From Nanobdellota archaeon (lineage in GTDB: Archaea > Nanobdellota > Nanobdellia > Pacearchaeales > GW2011-AR1), in assembly GCA_018825865.1 (NCBI GenBank), contig JAHKAF010000100.1, positions 1 through 16,323 of the forward strand: DNA of 16,323 bases, read 5' to 3'. Position 1 is the first letter of the stretch. Each line of letters starts with the position of its first letter. Positions 6,927 through 13,215 of this stretch are shown piece by piece. The notes under the pieces are model-generated. The model worked only from the letters and a program-made list of their open reading frames with translations. It did no database searches and was not told where the DNA came from. Both the position numbers and the translations under genes were made by a program.

Positions 6927-7142
6927 ATGGAACGATTATCTGTTGAAGAAGAAAAAAGACTTATAGAATTAATACATAAAGGATATCATTTTCTAGATAA
7001 AAATGATAATAACGATGAAGGATGGATTGTTACGCCTTTTAGGAAAAAATATAGTGTAGAAGAATTATTAGAAATTAAATCTCAAAAATTGGAGTTTGGG
7101 AATAGGGAGCAGATTGAAAAGATTAAAGCACTTGAATTTTAG
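6927..7142 (+). CDS. Unknown 71-residue charged protein
   Basis: I do not recognise this small protein. It begins one base after the stop of the CARF-like gene, which suggests translational coupling; an in-frame upstream ATG at 6906 would overlap the previous gene. It is rich in Glu, Lys and Ile, predicted helical at both ends (VEEEKRLIELIHKG, then EELLEIKSQKLEF), with an Asp/Asn-rich middle (DKNDNNDEGW). It has no signal peptide and no metal-binding cysteines. It could act with the protein encoded just before it, which is inference from spacing. Confidence 0.6.
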   Translation: MERLSVEEEKRLIELIHKGYHFLDKNDNNDEGWIVTPFRKKYSVEELLEIKSQKLEFGNREQIEKIKALEF

Positions 7143-7207
7143 AATTAGTTCATAGAAAAGCATCCCACTTAGGAGATAGAAGGCTTTCATTTCTATTCTA
7201 GCCCCCC

Positions 7208-7290
7208 TCAATCTTTAAAATTATTCTTACTCTTCATCCTCTCCAAAACCCTGCTTTCAATTTTCTCGTCGAGAATTCCTCCTAAAAATT
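7208..7290 (-). pseudogene. Relic of the taw1 3' end
   Basis: The minus strand encodes GILDEKIESRVLERMKSKN and then a TGA at 7208-7210. This matches KILDEKIESRVLVLGKNKK near the C terminus of Taw1. At DNA level 7243-7277 matches 7842-7876 in 33 of 35 positions, and similarity continues more weakly to both stops. There is no start codon in frame, and a TGA lies about 30 codons upstream. It is a displaced or duplicated gene end, with the lipoprotein gene between it and the intact taw1 end. Confidence 0.6.
7243..7277. repeat. Left copy of 35-bp imperfect direct repeat (taw1 3' end)
   Basis: This copy contains CCAAAACCCTGCTTTC followed by TTTTCTCGTCGAG. It differs at two positions from the copy at 7842-7876. 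The repeats are in the same orientation, about 600 bp apart, and flank the lipoprotein gene. Confidence 0.75.
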
Positions 7291-7311
7291 GATTGATAGA
7301 ATTAAAAATAT

Positions 7312-7731
7312 TTACTCTTTTGCTTTCATTATTGAATTTTCATAGTCTCTTTTCTGATTATTTCTAAACGCCTCTGCTTCCTTCTTACTTATATATCCAT
7401 CTCCAAGCTCTTCCTTATCTTTTTGAAAAATTCTATCTGCGTCAATATATAAACTATGCTCCTTCCTTATCGGAACTTCTGATAACTCATTTCTTCTTCT
7501 ATAAAACTCTACAGCCTCTTCCATAAGTGTCTTCGTTCCTGCATCCTCAAAATTATAGTCAAGACCCTTTCCAAAATTTGCAGGAGAAACCCCAGATTTC
7601 TTTTCCCCTGTATAAGTAGAATTTGGTGACCTAACCATTCTTTCCAAATCACACCCAGCTACTAATCCAAGCGAAGTAAGTGCAAAAAATCCTCCAACAA
7701 CATAAGGCAATATATGTTTTCTCAAATCCAT
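7312..7731 (-). CDS. Small putative lipoprotein, unknown function
   Basis: The 139-residue protein starts with MDLRKH, a hydrophobic stretch (about residues 8-26) and LVAGC with Cys27, a lipobox-like motif, so it is probably exported and lipid-anchored. The mature part is charged and helical. Near residues 93-121 the stretch DADRIFQKDKEELGDGYI is followed by SKKEAEAF. The DGYISKKE part looks like the second half of an EF-hand loop, but its first acidic positions are not canonical, so calcium binding is unsure. A TATA box 25 bp upstream indicates a leaderless transcript. The gene lies between the two copies of the taw1 3' end, which suggests it was inserted there. Confidence 0.7.
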   Translation of the reverse strand: MDLRKHILPYVVGGFFALTSLGLVAGCDLERMVRSPNSTYTGEKKSGVSPANFGKGLDYNFEDAGTKTLMEEAVEFYRRRNELSEVPIRKEHSLYIDADRIFQKDKEELGDGYISKKEAEAFRNNQKRDYENSIMKAKE

Positions 7732-7751
7732 AACACAACAACTATTTCATA

Positions 7752-7760
7752 CTTTTTAAA
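7752..7760 (-). promoter_or_regulatory. TATA box of the lipoprotein gene
   Basis: The minus strand reads TTTAAAAAG, centred about 25 bp before the ATG at 7731, with no Shine-Dalgarno near the start. Confidence 0.5.
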
Positions 7761-7797
7761 TTATTATGTCCTACAAAATATATTTTAATCTTCAATC

Positions 7798-8850
7798 TTA
7801 GATTCCTTTAATCTTCAAATCCTTTTTATTCTTCCCCAGAACCAAAACCCTGCTTTCGATTTTCTCGTCGAGGATTTTCATATCAACATCAATTTTATTT
7901 AATTCCTCAACAAGCTTCTTTGAAAATTTTTTCATTTCGTCGTGCGTTGGCATTCTATCATAACCAAGTCTCTCCCGAGCAAAACCAACGCTCATAAATC
8001 CCTTCAGCTCCACAAACATTGGTTGAGATTTCTTAATCATTTCAGCATATTCTTTAATGTGCTCGTCTTTCATATTCAAATCTTTTACAAGATTCATTCT
8101 AAAAACCGTCCGGCATCTGCCCTCAACTTTAGATTTATGGGGTACACCCTCCTCCAGACCTACTTGGTTGGGTGCCAAATCTGGCAAAAGTTCCAAAGTC
8201 TCATTCAATTTTTCCCAAGCATCTTTTTTAGAACTTCTATGGAATTTACCATAAAGTTTTTTATTTGAAGTATTAACAGAAACATAGAGTTGAGTTGGCA
8301 ATTGATTCTTTTCTTTAAGCTCTTTAAGTTTCTCAGGATAAAGCCCGTTTGTCACAAGAAAACTTGTCTTTCCACGTCGATGAAGTTCCCCAATCAAATC
8401 CCCAAGTTTTTCATAAACAGTCGGCTCCCCTGAAAGCGAAATCGCAAACTGTGTCGGTTCCTGCGCCTCTTTCCATTTTTTCTGATTTGCCCGACTTAAT
8501 TGTTTCTTCTTTGAATCCTTATCAATTTTAAATCCCATTAATAATTTTCTCTGGGCTTCAATACACTTATCAATAATCTCCGACGGCGAATCAACATCAC
8601 CAATCAATTCATCTCCAAGCGTATGCTCAATCGCCCTCCAGCAATGCACGCATTTATTCGGGCACCACATAACAGCAGGGGTCATCTGACAGCAAAGGTG
8701 CGACTTTATCCCATAAAACTGCTCCTTATAACAAACCCCTTCTTCCCTCAAAGATTTCTTAGTCCATCGGCAAATCTGCACAGCAGAATGCTTTCCAGCA
8801 ACCTCATAATGTTGTTTCTTCAGCAATTTTTTAATATTATCTGGAATCAT
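7798..8850 (-). CDS. taw1: 4-demethylwyosine synthase (Taw1/TYW1-like radical SAM enzyme)
   Basis: The protein has 350 residues from the ATG at 8850. A longer reading from 8907 adds a hydrophobic non-family leader, and a TATA box lies 26 bp before 8850. Radical SAM motif: Cys63, Cys67, Cys70 in CPNKCVHC. The second cluster is supplied by Cys27, Cys40 and Cys53, matching the spacing known for the Methanocaldococcus enzyme. LSGEPTVYEKL and FLVTNGLYPEKL are further family blocks. The enzyme condenses pyruvate carbons onto N1-methylguanosine 37 of tRNA-Phe to make the tricyclic wyosine core, using SAM and two 4Fe-4S clusters in the cytoplasm. The 3' end is duplicated at 7208-7290. It sits just downstream of the site-2 protease gene but appears to have its own promoter. 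Confidence 0.95.
   Translation of the reverse strand: MIPDNIKKLLKKQHYEVAGKHSAVQICRWTKKSLREEGVCYKEQFYGIKSHLCCQMTPAVMWCPNKCVHCWRAIEHTLGDELIGDVDSPSEIIDKCIEAQRKLLMGFKIDKDSKKKQLSRANQKKWKEAQEPTQFAISLSGEPTVYEKLGDLIGELHRRGKTSFLVTNGLYPEKLKELKEKNQLPTQLYVSVNTSNKKLYGKFHRSSKKDAWEKLNETLELLPDLAPNQVGLEEGVPHKSKVEGRCRTVFRMNLVKDLNMKDEHIKEYAEMIKKSQPMFVELKGFMSVGFARERLGYDRMPTHDEMKKFSKKLVEELNKIDVDMKILDEKIESRVLVLGKNKKDLKIKGI
7842..7876. repeat. Right copy of 35-bp imperfect direct repeat (inside taw1)
   Basis: This copy lies within the last 30 or so codons of taw1 and encodes part of KILDEKIESRVLVLGKN. It is the partner of 7243-7277. Confidence 0.75.
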
Positions 8851-8872
8851 GTTAAAAACAAGAATTAATGGA

Positions 8873-8880
8873 ATTTTAAA
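8873..8880 (-). promoter_or_regulatory. TATA box of taw1
   Basis: The minus strand reads TTTAAAAT, centred about 26 bp before the ATG at 8850 and just past the site-2 protease stop. There is no Shine-Dalgarno. This supports the 8850 start and a leaderless mRNA. Confidence 0.5.
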
Positions 8881-8885
8881 CTTTC

Positions 8886-10307
8886 CTAAAAAAACCCAAC
8901 AGCCCACTTAACCATTAATATAATGAATAAAAACAAGATAAAATAAGTCGCGAATTTGAATAACCTTTCTGAAATTTTTTCGCTTTTTGTGATTCCTAAA
9001 ACTGTCAGATAAAAGAACCTCCCACCGTCGAGAATTCCAAGAGGCATCATATTAAATAAGGCTACCAGAGAATTAATTATGACAATCCACCACAAAAGGT
9101 CTTTAACAAACAAACTCGGGTTATTTTTAGGTTCATAATAAATATGAGGTTTAGCATAAGAAGGAAATAAACTTAGGATTGCTCCTCTAAATCCTGTTCT
9201 TGATTGGTCATAAAATCCAATTCCTACCCAAGGCAATCCTGGATTTTCAGGATTTTCTCCGAGCGTTATTTCATATTCAACTTCCCCATCACTTGAGATT
9301 GTTTTCATTTTTACTTTATCTCCAGGAGAATACTTTTTAATTTCAATCTCTAGTTTTTCAATACTATTTATTTTAACCCCATTAATTTCACTAATTATAT
9401 TTCCTAAATCAACATTGATTGCAGGGGCATCGTCGTATAAAATAACTGCTCCTTGGATTCTTTCTTGCCCAGATAAAATTTCTTTTGTTGTGACATAATT
9501 TCTTTGATTTGCTTCTATTTTGTTAAAGCCAGTTTCATTTAATAAATCTAAAATGCCAGCGTAGGAAGGATTTGTTAATTCAACCCCATTTACTGAAGTA
9601 ATATTTTGGATTCCAACACTTGTATAAGAGTATGTGTTAAACGCGACTCCTGCAGCAGTAAAAGTATAAGTAAAAAACCAGAACAAGATTATATAAAATA
9701 AAATTGCAGTTAGAAGATTCGCAAAAACCCCTGCAGATAAAATACTCATCTGCTCAAATTTTTTCGCTTTTTTCATCTGTTTTTCTTCCTGCTCTACAAA
9801 TGCCCCAAATAATGCAGGAAAATATTTTAGAAATGCAAAGCCAGTAGATTTTATTTTGACCCCAAATCTTTTGGCGAAAATTCCATGCGAGAATTCATGA
9901 ACTGTAGCCACGATTAAAATAGAGACGATAAAATATATAAAATAAAACGGCGGGAAAAAACTCTGTAATCCAAATAATTTTGGAAAGTAAGGGATTAGAG
10001 GAGCAATTGGAGGAGCTTTAATCATTTTTGAAATAGGAGAAGTAAGGTACACATAAACTGTTTGGATAAGAAGATAAAGCATCCCTGCCATCAGAATATA
10101 ACCGATTCCTATAGAGAAATAGCTTAGGGCTTTCAATGTTCGTTTATATTTATTTCCAACATAATCAATCAGCTTGACTCCCCACTTTGTCTTATATAAA
10201 AAAAACGGCCCGTCTTTAGAAAGATTCTTCCGATTCATATAAAGAAAAACCGCAGAGAATATCACAAATAATCCCAACAACACCAAATCATATACAACAA
10301 AACTCAT
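8886..10307 (-). CDS. Site-2 protease family membrane zinc metalloprotease (M50) with PDZ-like domain
   Basis: The protein has 473 residues and several membrane segments (about 5-24, 62-88, 119-136, 190-215, 402-420, 453-473). Zinc site: HEFSH at 137-141, in segment VATVHEFSHGIFAKR, with the third ligand in NMMPLGILDGGR (419-430, Asp427). Both motifs are intact. Residues about 275-350 (ISEINGVKINSIEKLE and GDKVKMKT) look like a PDZ domain that would gate substrate entry. The family cleaves membrane-embedded anchors to release regulators or clear signal peptides; the substrate here is unknown. AGAGGT lies 9 nt before the ATG. The order behind IF5A and L40e, with a short gap, may mean partial co-transcription. 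Confidence 0.93.
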   Translation of the reverse strand: MSFVVYDLVLLGLFVIFSAVFLYMNRKNLSKDGPFFLYKTKWGVKLIDYVGNKYKRTLKALSYFSIGIGYILMAGMLYLLIQTVYVYLTSPISKMIKAPPIAPLIPYFPKLFGLQSFFPPFYFIYFIVSILIVATVHEFSHGIFAKRFGVKIKSTGFAFLKYFPALFGAFVEQEEKQMKKAKKFEQMSILSAGVFANLLTAILFYIILFWFFTYTFTAAGVAFNTYSYTSVGIQNITSVNGVELTNPSYAGILDLLNETGFNKIEANQRNYVTTKEILSGQERIQGAVILYDDAPAINVDLGNIISEINGVKINSIEKLEIEIKKYSPGDKVKMKTISSDGEVEYEITLGENPENPGLPWVGIGFYDQSRTGFRGAILSLFPSYAKPHIYYEPKNNPSLFVKDLLWWIVIINSLVALFNMMPLGILDGGRFFYLTVLGITKSEKISERLFKFATYFILFLFIILMVKWAVGFF

Positions 10308-10316
10308 TATTTTTTT

Positions 10317-10322
10317 ACCTCT
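10317..10322 (-). promoter_or_regulatory. Shine-Dalgarno of the site-2 protease gene
   Basis: The minus strand reads AGAGGT, 9 nt before the ATG at 10307. Unlike most first genes in this window, this one has a leader, with an A+T-rich TATA-like stretch about 35 bp upstream (10341-10348). Confidence 0.5.
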
Positions 10323-10356
10323 ATTAATTATTAAGGAATTTAATTTAAAAAACTAC

Positions 10357-10518
10357 TTATTTTTTCTTCAAAGGTCTAAAAGCTTTCTTAGTACACTTCC
10401 TGCATCTAACTTTTCCTTTAAGAATTTTTTGTGGGTCTGCCCTCTGTTTCGACTGGCACTTCTTACAGACAAACACATTTTTGAATAATCTATTTTGTGC
10501 CTCAGGTATTTTTGCCAT
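10357..10518 (-). CDS. rpl40e: Ribosomal protein L40e
   Basis: This is a 53-residue gene, found by reading the minus strand of the gap between the protease and IF5A genes. It starts MAKIPEAQNRLFKNVFVC and has a zinc-ribbon pattern C-x2-C (CKKC, 18-21) and C-x2-C (CRKC, 39-42), ending in a basic tail. Length and motifs fit the archaeal L40e family, a small zinc-binding protein of the large subunit (in eukaryotes it is made fused to ubiquitin). A TATA-like box lies about 25 bp upstream with no Shine-Dalgarno, so the mRNA is probably leaderless. Confidence 0.93.
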   Translation of the reverse strand: MAKIPEAQNRLFKNVFVCKKCQSKQRADPQKILKGKVRCRKCTKKAFRPLKKK

Positions 10519-10538
10519 AATTAATTTAAAAGAAATGG

Positions 10539-10546
10539 GTTTTTAA
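10539..10546 (-). promoter_or_regulatory. TATA box of rpl40e
   Basis: The minus strand reads TTAAAAAC (part of CCTTAAAAACCC), about 25 bp before the ATG at 10518. The CCTTAAAAA core is also seen at the ftsZ promoter. Confidence 0.45.
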
Positions 10547-10609
10547 GGTTTTTCTGTTTATAATTTCCTCTTAATTAATTTCTCTTCTCAAAAATACATG
10601 TCAGAATTT

Positions 10610-11002
10610 CTATAACTTCCGCTTTATTATCTTCTGGCCCTCAATATCCCAATACTCGCAGTTTCCACTTTCTTCTAGAGAATTAAAAACTTCTTCATCC
10701 GGGCAATCAACCTCGAGAGTTTCAAAAGTTTCCAAATCCATTATACTTACTTTTTTATTCTCTTTAGATAAAATCTGTGCTTTTTTCTTGTTAACTAACG
10801 GAACTTCAAATCTTTCATGTCCTGGAACCACGAACACTTTTTTTTGAGGAGATATAAGTCCCATTGCCTCAATCCTACATTTCGAATGCCCATGTTTCCC
10901 TGTCTTACTTATATCTATTTTTTTGACCACCAACGGCTGACCATCAATTAAAATATTCGTCCCAACCCGTATTTCTGTAGCACTAATAATTTTCAAAACC
11001 AT
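10610..11002 (-). CDS. eif5a: Translation factor aIF5A (hypusine-containing, EF-P homologue)
   Basis: The 130-residue protein has the two beta-barrel domains of IF5A. The hypusine loop KTGKHGHSK (33-41) has Lys36 as the site modified by deoxyhypusine synthase. KCRIEAMGLISPQKK and VPGHERFEVPLV follow as in the family. It binds near the ribosomal E site and helps peptide bond formation at stalling sequences, especially runs of proline. Length is normal and all key residues are present. The start is at 11002, where a TATA box shared with the divergent FKBP gene lies about 25 bp upstream; no Shine-Dalgarno is seen. Confidence 0.96.
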   Translation of the reverse strand: MVLKIISATEIRVGTNILIDGQPLVVKKIDISKTGKHGHSKCRIEAMGLISPQKKVFVVPGHERFEVPLVNKKKAQILSKENKKVSIMDLETFETLEVDCPDEEVFNSLEESGNCEYWDIEGQKIIKRKL

Positions 11003-11023
11003 GATTTAAGAAAAAGAGATATG

Positions 11024-11031
11024 TTTATAAA
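11024..11031. promoter_or_regulatory. Single symmetrical TATA box shared by eif5a and the FKBP gene
   Basis: TTTATAAA is its own reverse complement. Its edges are 29-30 bp from both divergent ATGs (11002 minus, 11054 plus), and no other good TATA box lies between. Each start codon then falls where transcription should start, giving two leaderless mRNAs from one TBP site. Confidence 0.55.
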
Positions 11032-11053
11032 GATTTTCTAAATTAAAAAATAA

Positions 11054-11779
11054 ATGGCACTAAATAAAAAAGATTTCATTGAGATAGAATTCACTGGAAA
11101 GGTCAAGGACGGAGAAATTTTTGATTCAAATATTAAAGAGGATTTGGAGAAGGTCAATTCAAAGCTTGAGACAAAACCATTCATCTTTTCATTAGGTCAG
11201 GACATGTTTCTTAAAGGTGTGGATGAATTCCTCCTAGGAAAAGACATAGGAGAATATAAGATTGAATTGTCAGCAGAAAAAGCGTTTGGAAAGCGAAACC
11301 CAAAACTTATCCAATTAATGCCATTGAGAGTATTCAAAGAACATAACACAAACCCTGTTCCAGGAGTAATGTTCAACTTCGACGGAAGAATCGGAAAAAT
11401 ATTATCCGCGTCTGGAGGAAGAATAAGAGTTGATTTCAATAATCCAATTGCAGGCAAGGACGTCGAATACAAAATAAAAATTTTAAGAAAAGTAGAAGAC
11501 AAAGATGAGAAGACAAAAGCACTGATTGATTTTTTATTTAGAAAAGATTTCAAGTTCGAGATTAAAGACAAGAAACTATCTTTAGAAGTGGACAAAGGAT
11601 TCAAGCAGTTTGTTGAAATGTTCGCAGACAAATTCAAAGATGTTTTGGACTTGGACTTGGAAGTTAAAGAAGAGGGAGAGGAGATTCCTTCTAAAAAATC
11701 AACGAAAGATAAAGTTGAAGAAAAGGTTGAGGAAATGAAAGAAAAGATTGAGGGGAAGGAAAATGAAAGACAAGTTTGA
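11054..11779 (+). CDS. FKBP-type peptidyl-prolyl isomerase (SlyD-like)
   Basis: The protein has 241 residues. The FKBP core is formed by FIEIEFTGKVKDGEIFDSN (about 8-26), FIFSLGQDMFLKGVDEFLLG (43-62) and GEYKIELSAEKAFGKRNP (66-83), then returns near VEYKIKILRKV (136-146). The insert between (about 90-135, VPGVMFNFDG, SGGRIRVDFNNPIAG) is the insert-in-flap chaperone domain of SlyD-like and archaeal long FKBPs. The remaining 95 residues form a lineage-type extension, ending in a Lys/Glu-rich coiled-coil-like tail. It catalyses cis-trans isomerisation of prolyl bonds and assists folding in the cytoplasm. The start is leaderless by its TATA spacing. Its 3' end overlaps the next gene by 17 bp. Confidence 0.93.
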   Translation: MALNKKDFIEIEFTGKVKDGEIFDSNIKEDLEKVNSKLETKPFIFSLGQDMFLKGVDEFLLGKDIGEYKIELSAEKAFGKRNPKLIQLMPLRVFKEHNTNPVPGVMFNFDGRIGKILSASGGRIRVDFNNPIAGKDVEYKIKILRKVEDKDEKTKALIDFLFRKDFKFEIKDKKLSLEVDKGFKQFVEMFADKFKDVLDLDLEVKEEGEEIPSKKSTKDKVEEKVEEMKEKIEGKENERQV

Positions 11780-12341
11780 TAAAATATCTAAGGACCTTTT
11801 GCCAAAGCTAAAATATCTATCCGAAAATAATAAGCAATTAGTAATTGTTTTTTCAGGAATCCCTTGTTCTGGTAAAACATATATCGCGAAAATCCTCGAG
11901 GACAAATACAAAGGAGTTAGGGTAAGAAGCGACGACATTATGGCAATAGTCAGTGAGAATAATATCGTGGATACTATTGAGGAAAATGAAAAGATAAAGA
12001 AAGAATATGTTTACAATCTATTAGAAGATATTCCCTTCAAGAATAGCCTAATAATCCTAGATGAATCAATAGATAGAACGCACAAAAAACTATTATCTCT
12101 CTTAGATTCTAAGACCCTAAACTATTTTATTATCAATCTAGAAATCTCAAAAGAAGATGCTATAAAGAGGACTAAAGAAAGAGAACCAGAAGAAGATTGG
12201 AAGAATTGGGTTAATAGGTTTGAGAGATGGACAAAAGAACATGAAGATTGTCTTAGAAATATAAAACCAGATATAACTATTGATGGAATGAACCCTGATT
12301 TGGATAAACTTTATGATGAAATTGAGAAGAAGTTAAAATAA
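11763..12341 (+). CDS. P-loop nucleoside/RNA kinase-like ATPase
   Basis: The protein has 192 residues from the ATG at 11763, preceded by AGGGGAAGGA as ribosome site; a TTG at 11748 is the alternative. Walker A GIPCSGKT (32-39) follows a hydrophobic strand. VRVRSDDIM fits the second acidic motif of small-molecule or zeta-type kinases, and IILDESIDR could be the following hydrophobic-acidic strand. A Lys/Arg-rich lid (AIKRTKEREPEED) is present. The overall pattern fits the AAA_33/zeta-toxin/PSTK-like group, which phosphorylates small molecules or RNA. The substrate cannot be told from sequence. It overlaps the end of the FKBP gene and is likely co-transcribed with it. Confidence 0.75.
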   Translation: MKDKFDKISKDLLPKLKYLSENNKQLVIVFSGIPCSGKTYIAKILEDKYKGVRVRSDDIMAIVSENNIVDTIEENEKIKKEYVYNLLEDIPFKNSLIILDESIDRTHKKLLSLLDSKTLNYFIINLEISKEDAIKRTKEREPEEDWKNWVNRFERWTKEHEDCLRNIKPDITIDGMNPDLDKLYDEIEKKLK

Positions 12342-12944
12342 TTAACTAATAATCCGGTGAACAAACCCTTTTATCTTTTCAAGATATCTTTCGTCTCTAT
12401 CTTTTTTATAAGCTAAGGGTCTTCTTTTAATAGTTTCTTCTAACCATCCTAATAATCCATATAACTTCGCACTAGCATTTTCGTCTATTCTAATATTTTC
12501 AAATTTTACTCCTTTTGGAAACTTTCCATCTTTTTCACCTTTCTTTGCTATAGCCATATATTCTCTATAATGCAGAGGGAAAGTATCAATCCCAACTCTA
12601 TCTCCTGATTTAACCTTTTCACCAAGTAATAAAATATCTTCTTCACTATCTGCTCCTTCCATCCAATACATCTGCCCTATCTTTCTTTTCTTTTTGGTTT
12701 CAAGTGCTGCTTTCAACCTTGGATTTTTCCATTTGCTCTCTCCTCCAGGAAGTACAAGATAATCTAGAGATTTTCTGCTCGTCAATATAACTAAAGAAAC
12801 AAATAAGAGAACCAAACCAATTAGATGAAATGATAAATAAGATTTTTGGAAGTAAGCATTGACACTATACCCTGTTAAAGAAACCTCCCAAGAGAGTAAT
12901 ATTAAAGAGATTATTAGGAGCAGATACCCTGCTATTTTTCTCAT
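12342..12944 (-). CDS. Membrane-anchored protein, perhaps DUF218/YdcF-like
   Basis: The protein has 200 residues from the ATG at 12944, chosen over 12992 because a TATA box lies 27 bp upstream of 12944 and the short form begins MRKIAGYLLLIISL, an ordinary membrane start. Two membrane segments (about 4-22 and 36-54) are followed by a soluble domain. DYLVLPGGE (about 61-69), MEGADSEEDILLLGEKV and VGIDTFPLHYREY recall the GG and SE-containing motifs of DUF218/YdcF/SanA envelope proteins, but I am not certain. Its stop codon directly touches the stop of the convergent kinase gene. Confidence 0.65.
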   Translation of the reverse strand: MRKIAGYLLLIISLILLSWEVSLTGYSVNAYFQKSYLSFHLIGLVLLFVSLVILTSRKSLDYLVLPGGESKWKNPRLKAALETKKKRKIGQMYWMEGADSEEDILLLGEKVKSGDRVGIDTFPLHYREYMAIAKKGEKDGKFPKGVKFENIRIDENASAKLYGLLGWLEETIKRRPLAYKKDRDERYLEKIKGFVHRIIS

Positions 12945-12967
12945 AGGTAAGAGTAATAATCTATTGA

Positions 12968-12975
12968 TTAAAAAA
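12968..12975 (-). promoter_or_regulatory. TATA box of the membrane protein gene
   Basis: The minus strand reads TTTTTAAT, centred about 27 bp before the ATG at 12944. It supports the shorter start. Confidence 0.45.
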
Positions 12976-12988
12976 CTATCCCAAACAA

Positions 12989-13006
12989 TCACAATAATTC
13001 TTTATG
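12989..13006 (+). promoter_or_regulatory. CAATAAT box with TATA-like CTTTATG, copy 1 upstream of ftsZ
   Basis: TCACAATAATTCTTTATG matches the promoter block found at 6434 and 13179. If active, transcription would begin near 13028-13032, far upstream of ftsZ, at a foldable stretch. Confidence 0.35.
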
Positions 13007-13027
13007 TTTTTTGTTTACAAAAAATAT

Positions 13028-13073
13028 TCGACAAAGTCGATGTGCTAACACTATGCGAAGTGATTGTATCGAC
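13028..13073 (+). ncRNA. Possible structured leader or small RNA upstream of ftsZ
   Basis: TCGAC-AAA-GTCGA (13028-13040) forms a short hairpin. GTCGAT (13036-13041) can instead pair with ATCGAC (13068-13073), enclosing GTG-CTAA-CAC. The region starts where the box at 12989 would place a transcription start. There is no family match and the stems are short. Confidence 0.2.
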
Positions 13074-13100
13074 GAGCGTCTAGGTAATGATGAATCCCAA

Positions 13101-13117
13101 CACAATAATCCTTTATG
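13101..13117 (+). promoter_or_regulatory. CAATAATCC box with CTTTATG, copy 2 upstream of ftsZ
   Basis: CACAATAATCCTTTATG is a second copy of the block, 111 bp after copy 1. GTCTAGGTAAT (13078-13088) upstream of it is echoed by GTTTAGGTAAT (13139-13149) upstream of copy 3, so this part looks like a diverged duplication. Confidence 0.4.
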
Positions 13118-13178
13118 CAAATCACTGCGTGGATTTGTGTTTAGGTAATTATCGCAGATTCTAATGTTCATCTCACTG

Positions 13179-13194
13179 CAATAATCCTTAAAAA
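13179..13194 (+). promoter_or_regulatory. ftsZ promoter, CAATAATCC box plus TATA
   Basis: CAATAATCCTTAAAAA holds a TATA-like element centred 26 bp before the ATG at 13216, so the ftsZ mRNA should be leaderless. It is nearly identical to the box at 6434. Confidence 0.55.
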
Positions 13195-13215
13195 CTCCTC
13201 GTGCTTTTTTTTAAG

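Noticed and set aside
7160..7200. Weak inverted repeat ATAGAA/TTCTAT near the end of the 71-aa gene as a terminator
   Set aside because: Only about 6 bp with a 9-nt loop and no following T run; not enough to call.
8851..8907. Longer N terminus for taw1 starting at 8907
   Set aside because: It adds a hydrophobic leader foreign to the family, overlaps the protease gene end, and the TATA box and cysteine numbering favour 8850.
11197..11637. Minus-strand frame of 146 codons opposite the FKBP gene
   Set aside because: Low-complexity Ser/Leu/Asn composition and no start signals; FKBP motifs are clear on the plus strand.
13085..13092. ATGATGA resembling a C box of a C/D guide RNA
   Set aside because: No CTGA D box at a proper distance on this strand and no internal D'/C' pair.
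12989..13171. 60-codon minus-strand frame between the membrane protein and ftsZ
   Set aside because: It covers the repeated promoter blocks, is Arg/Cys-rich unlike neighbouring proteins, and has no ribosome site.
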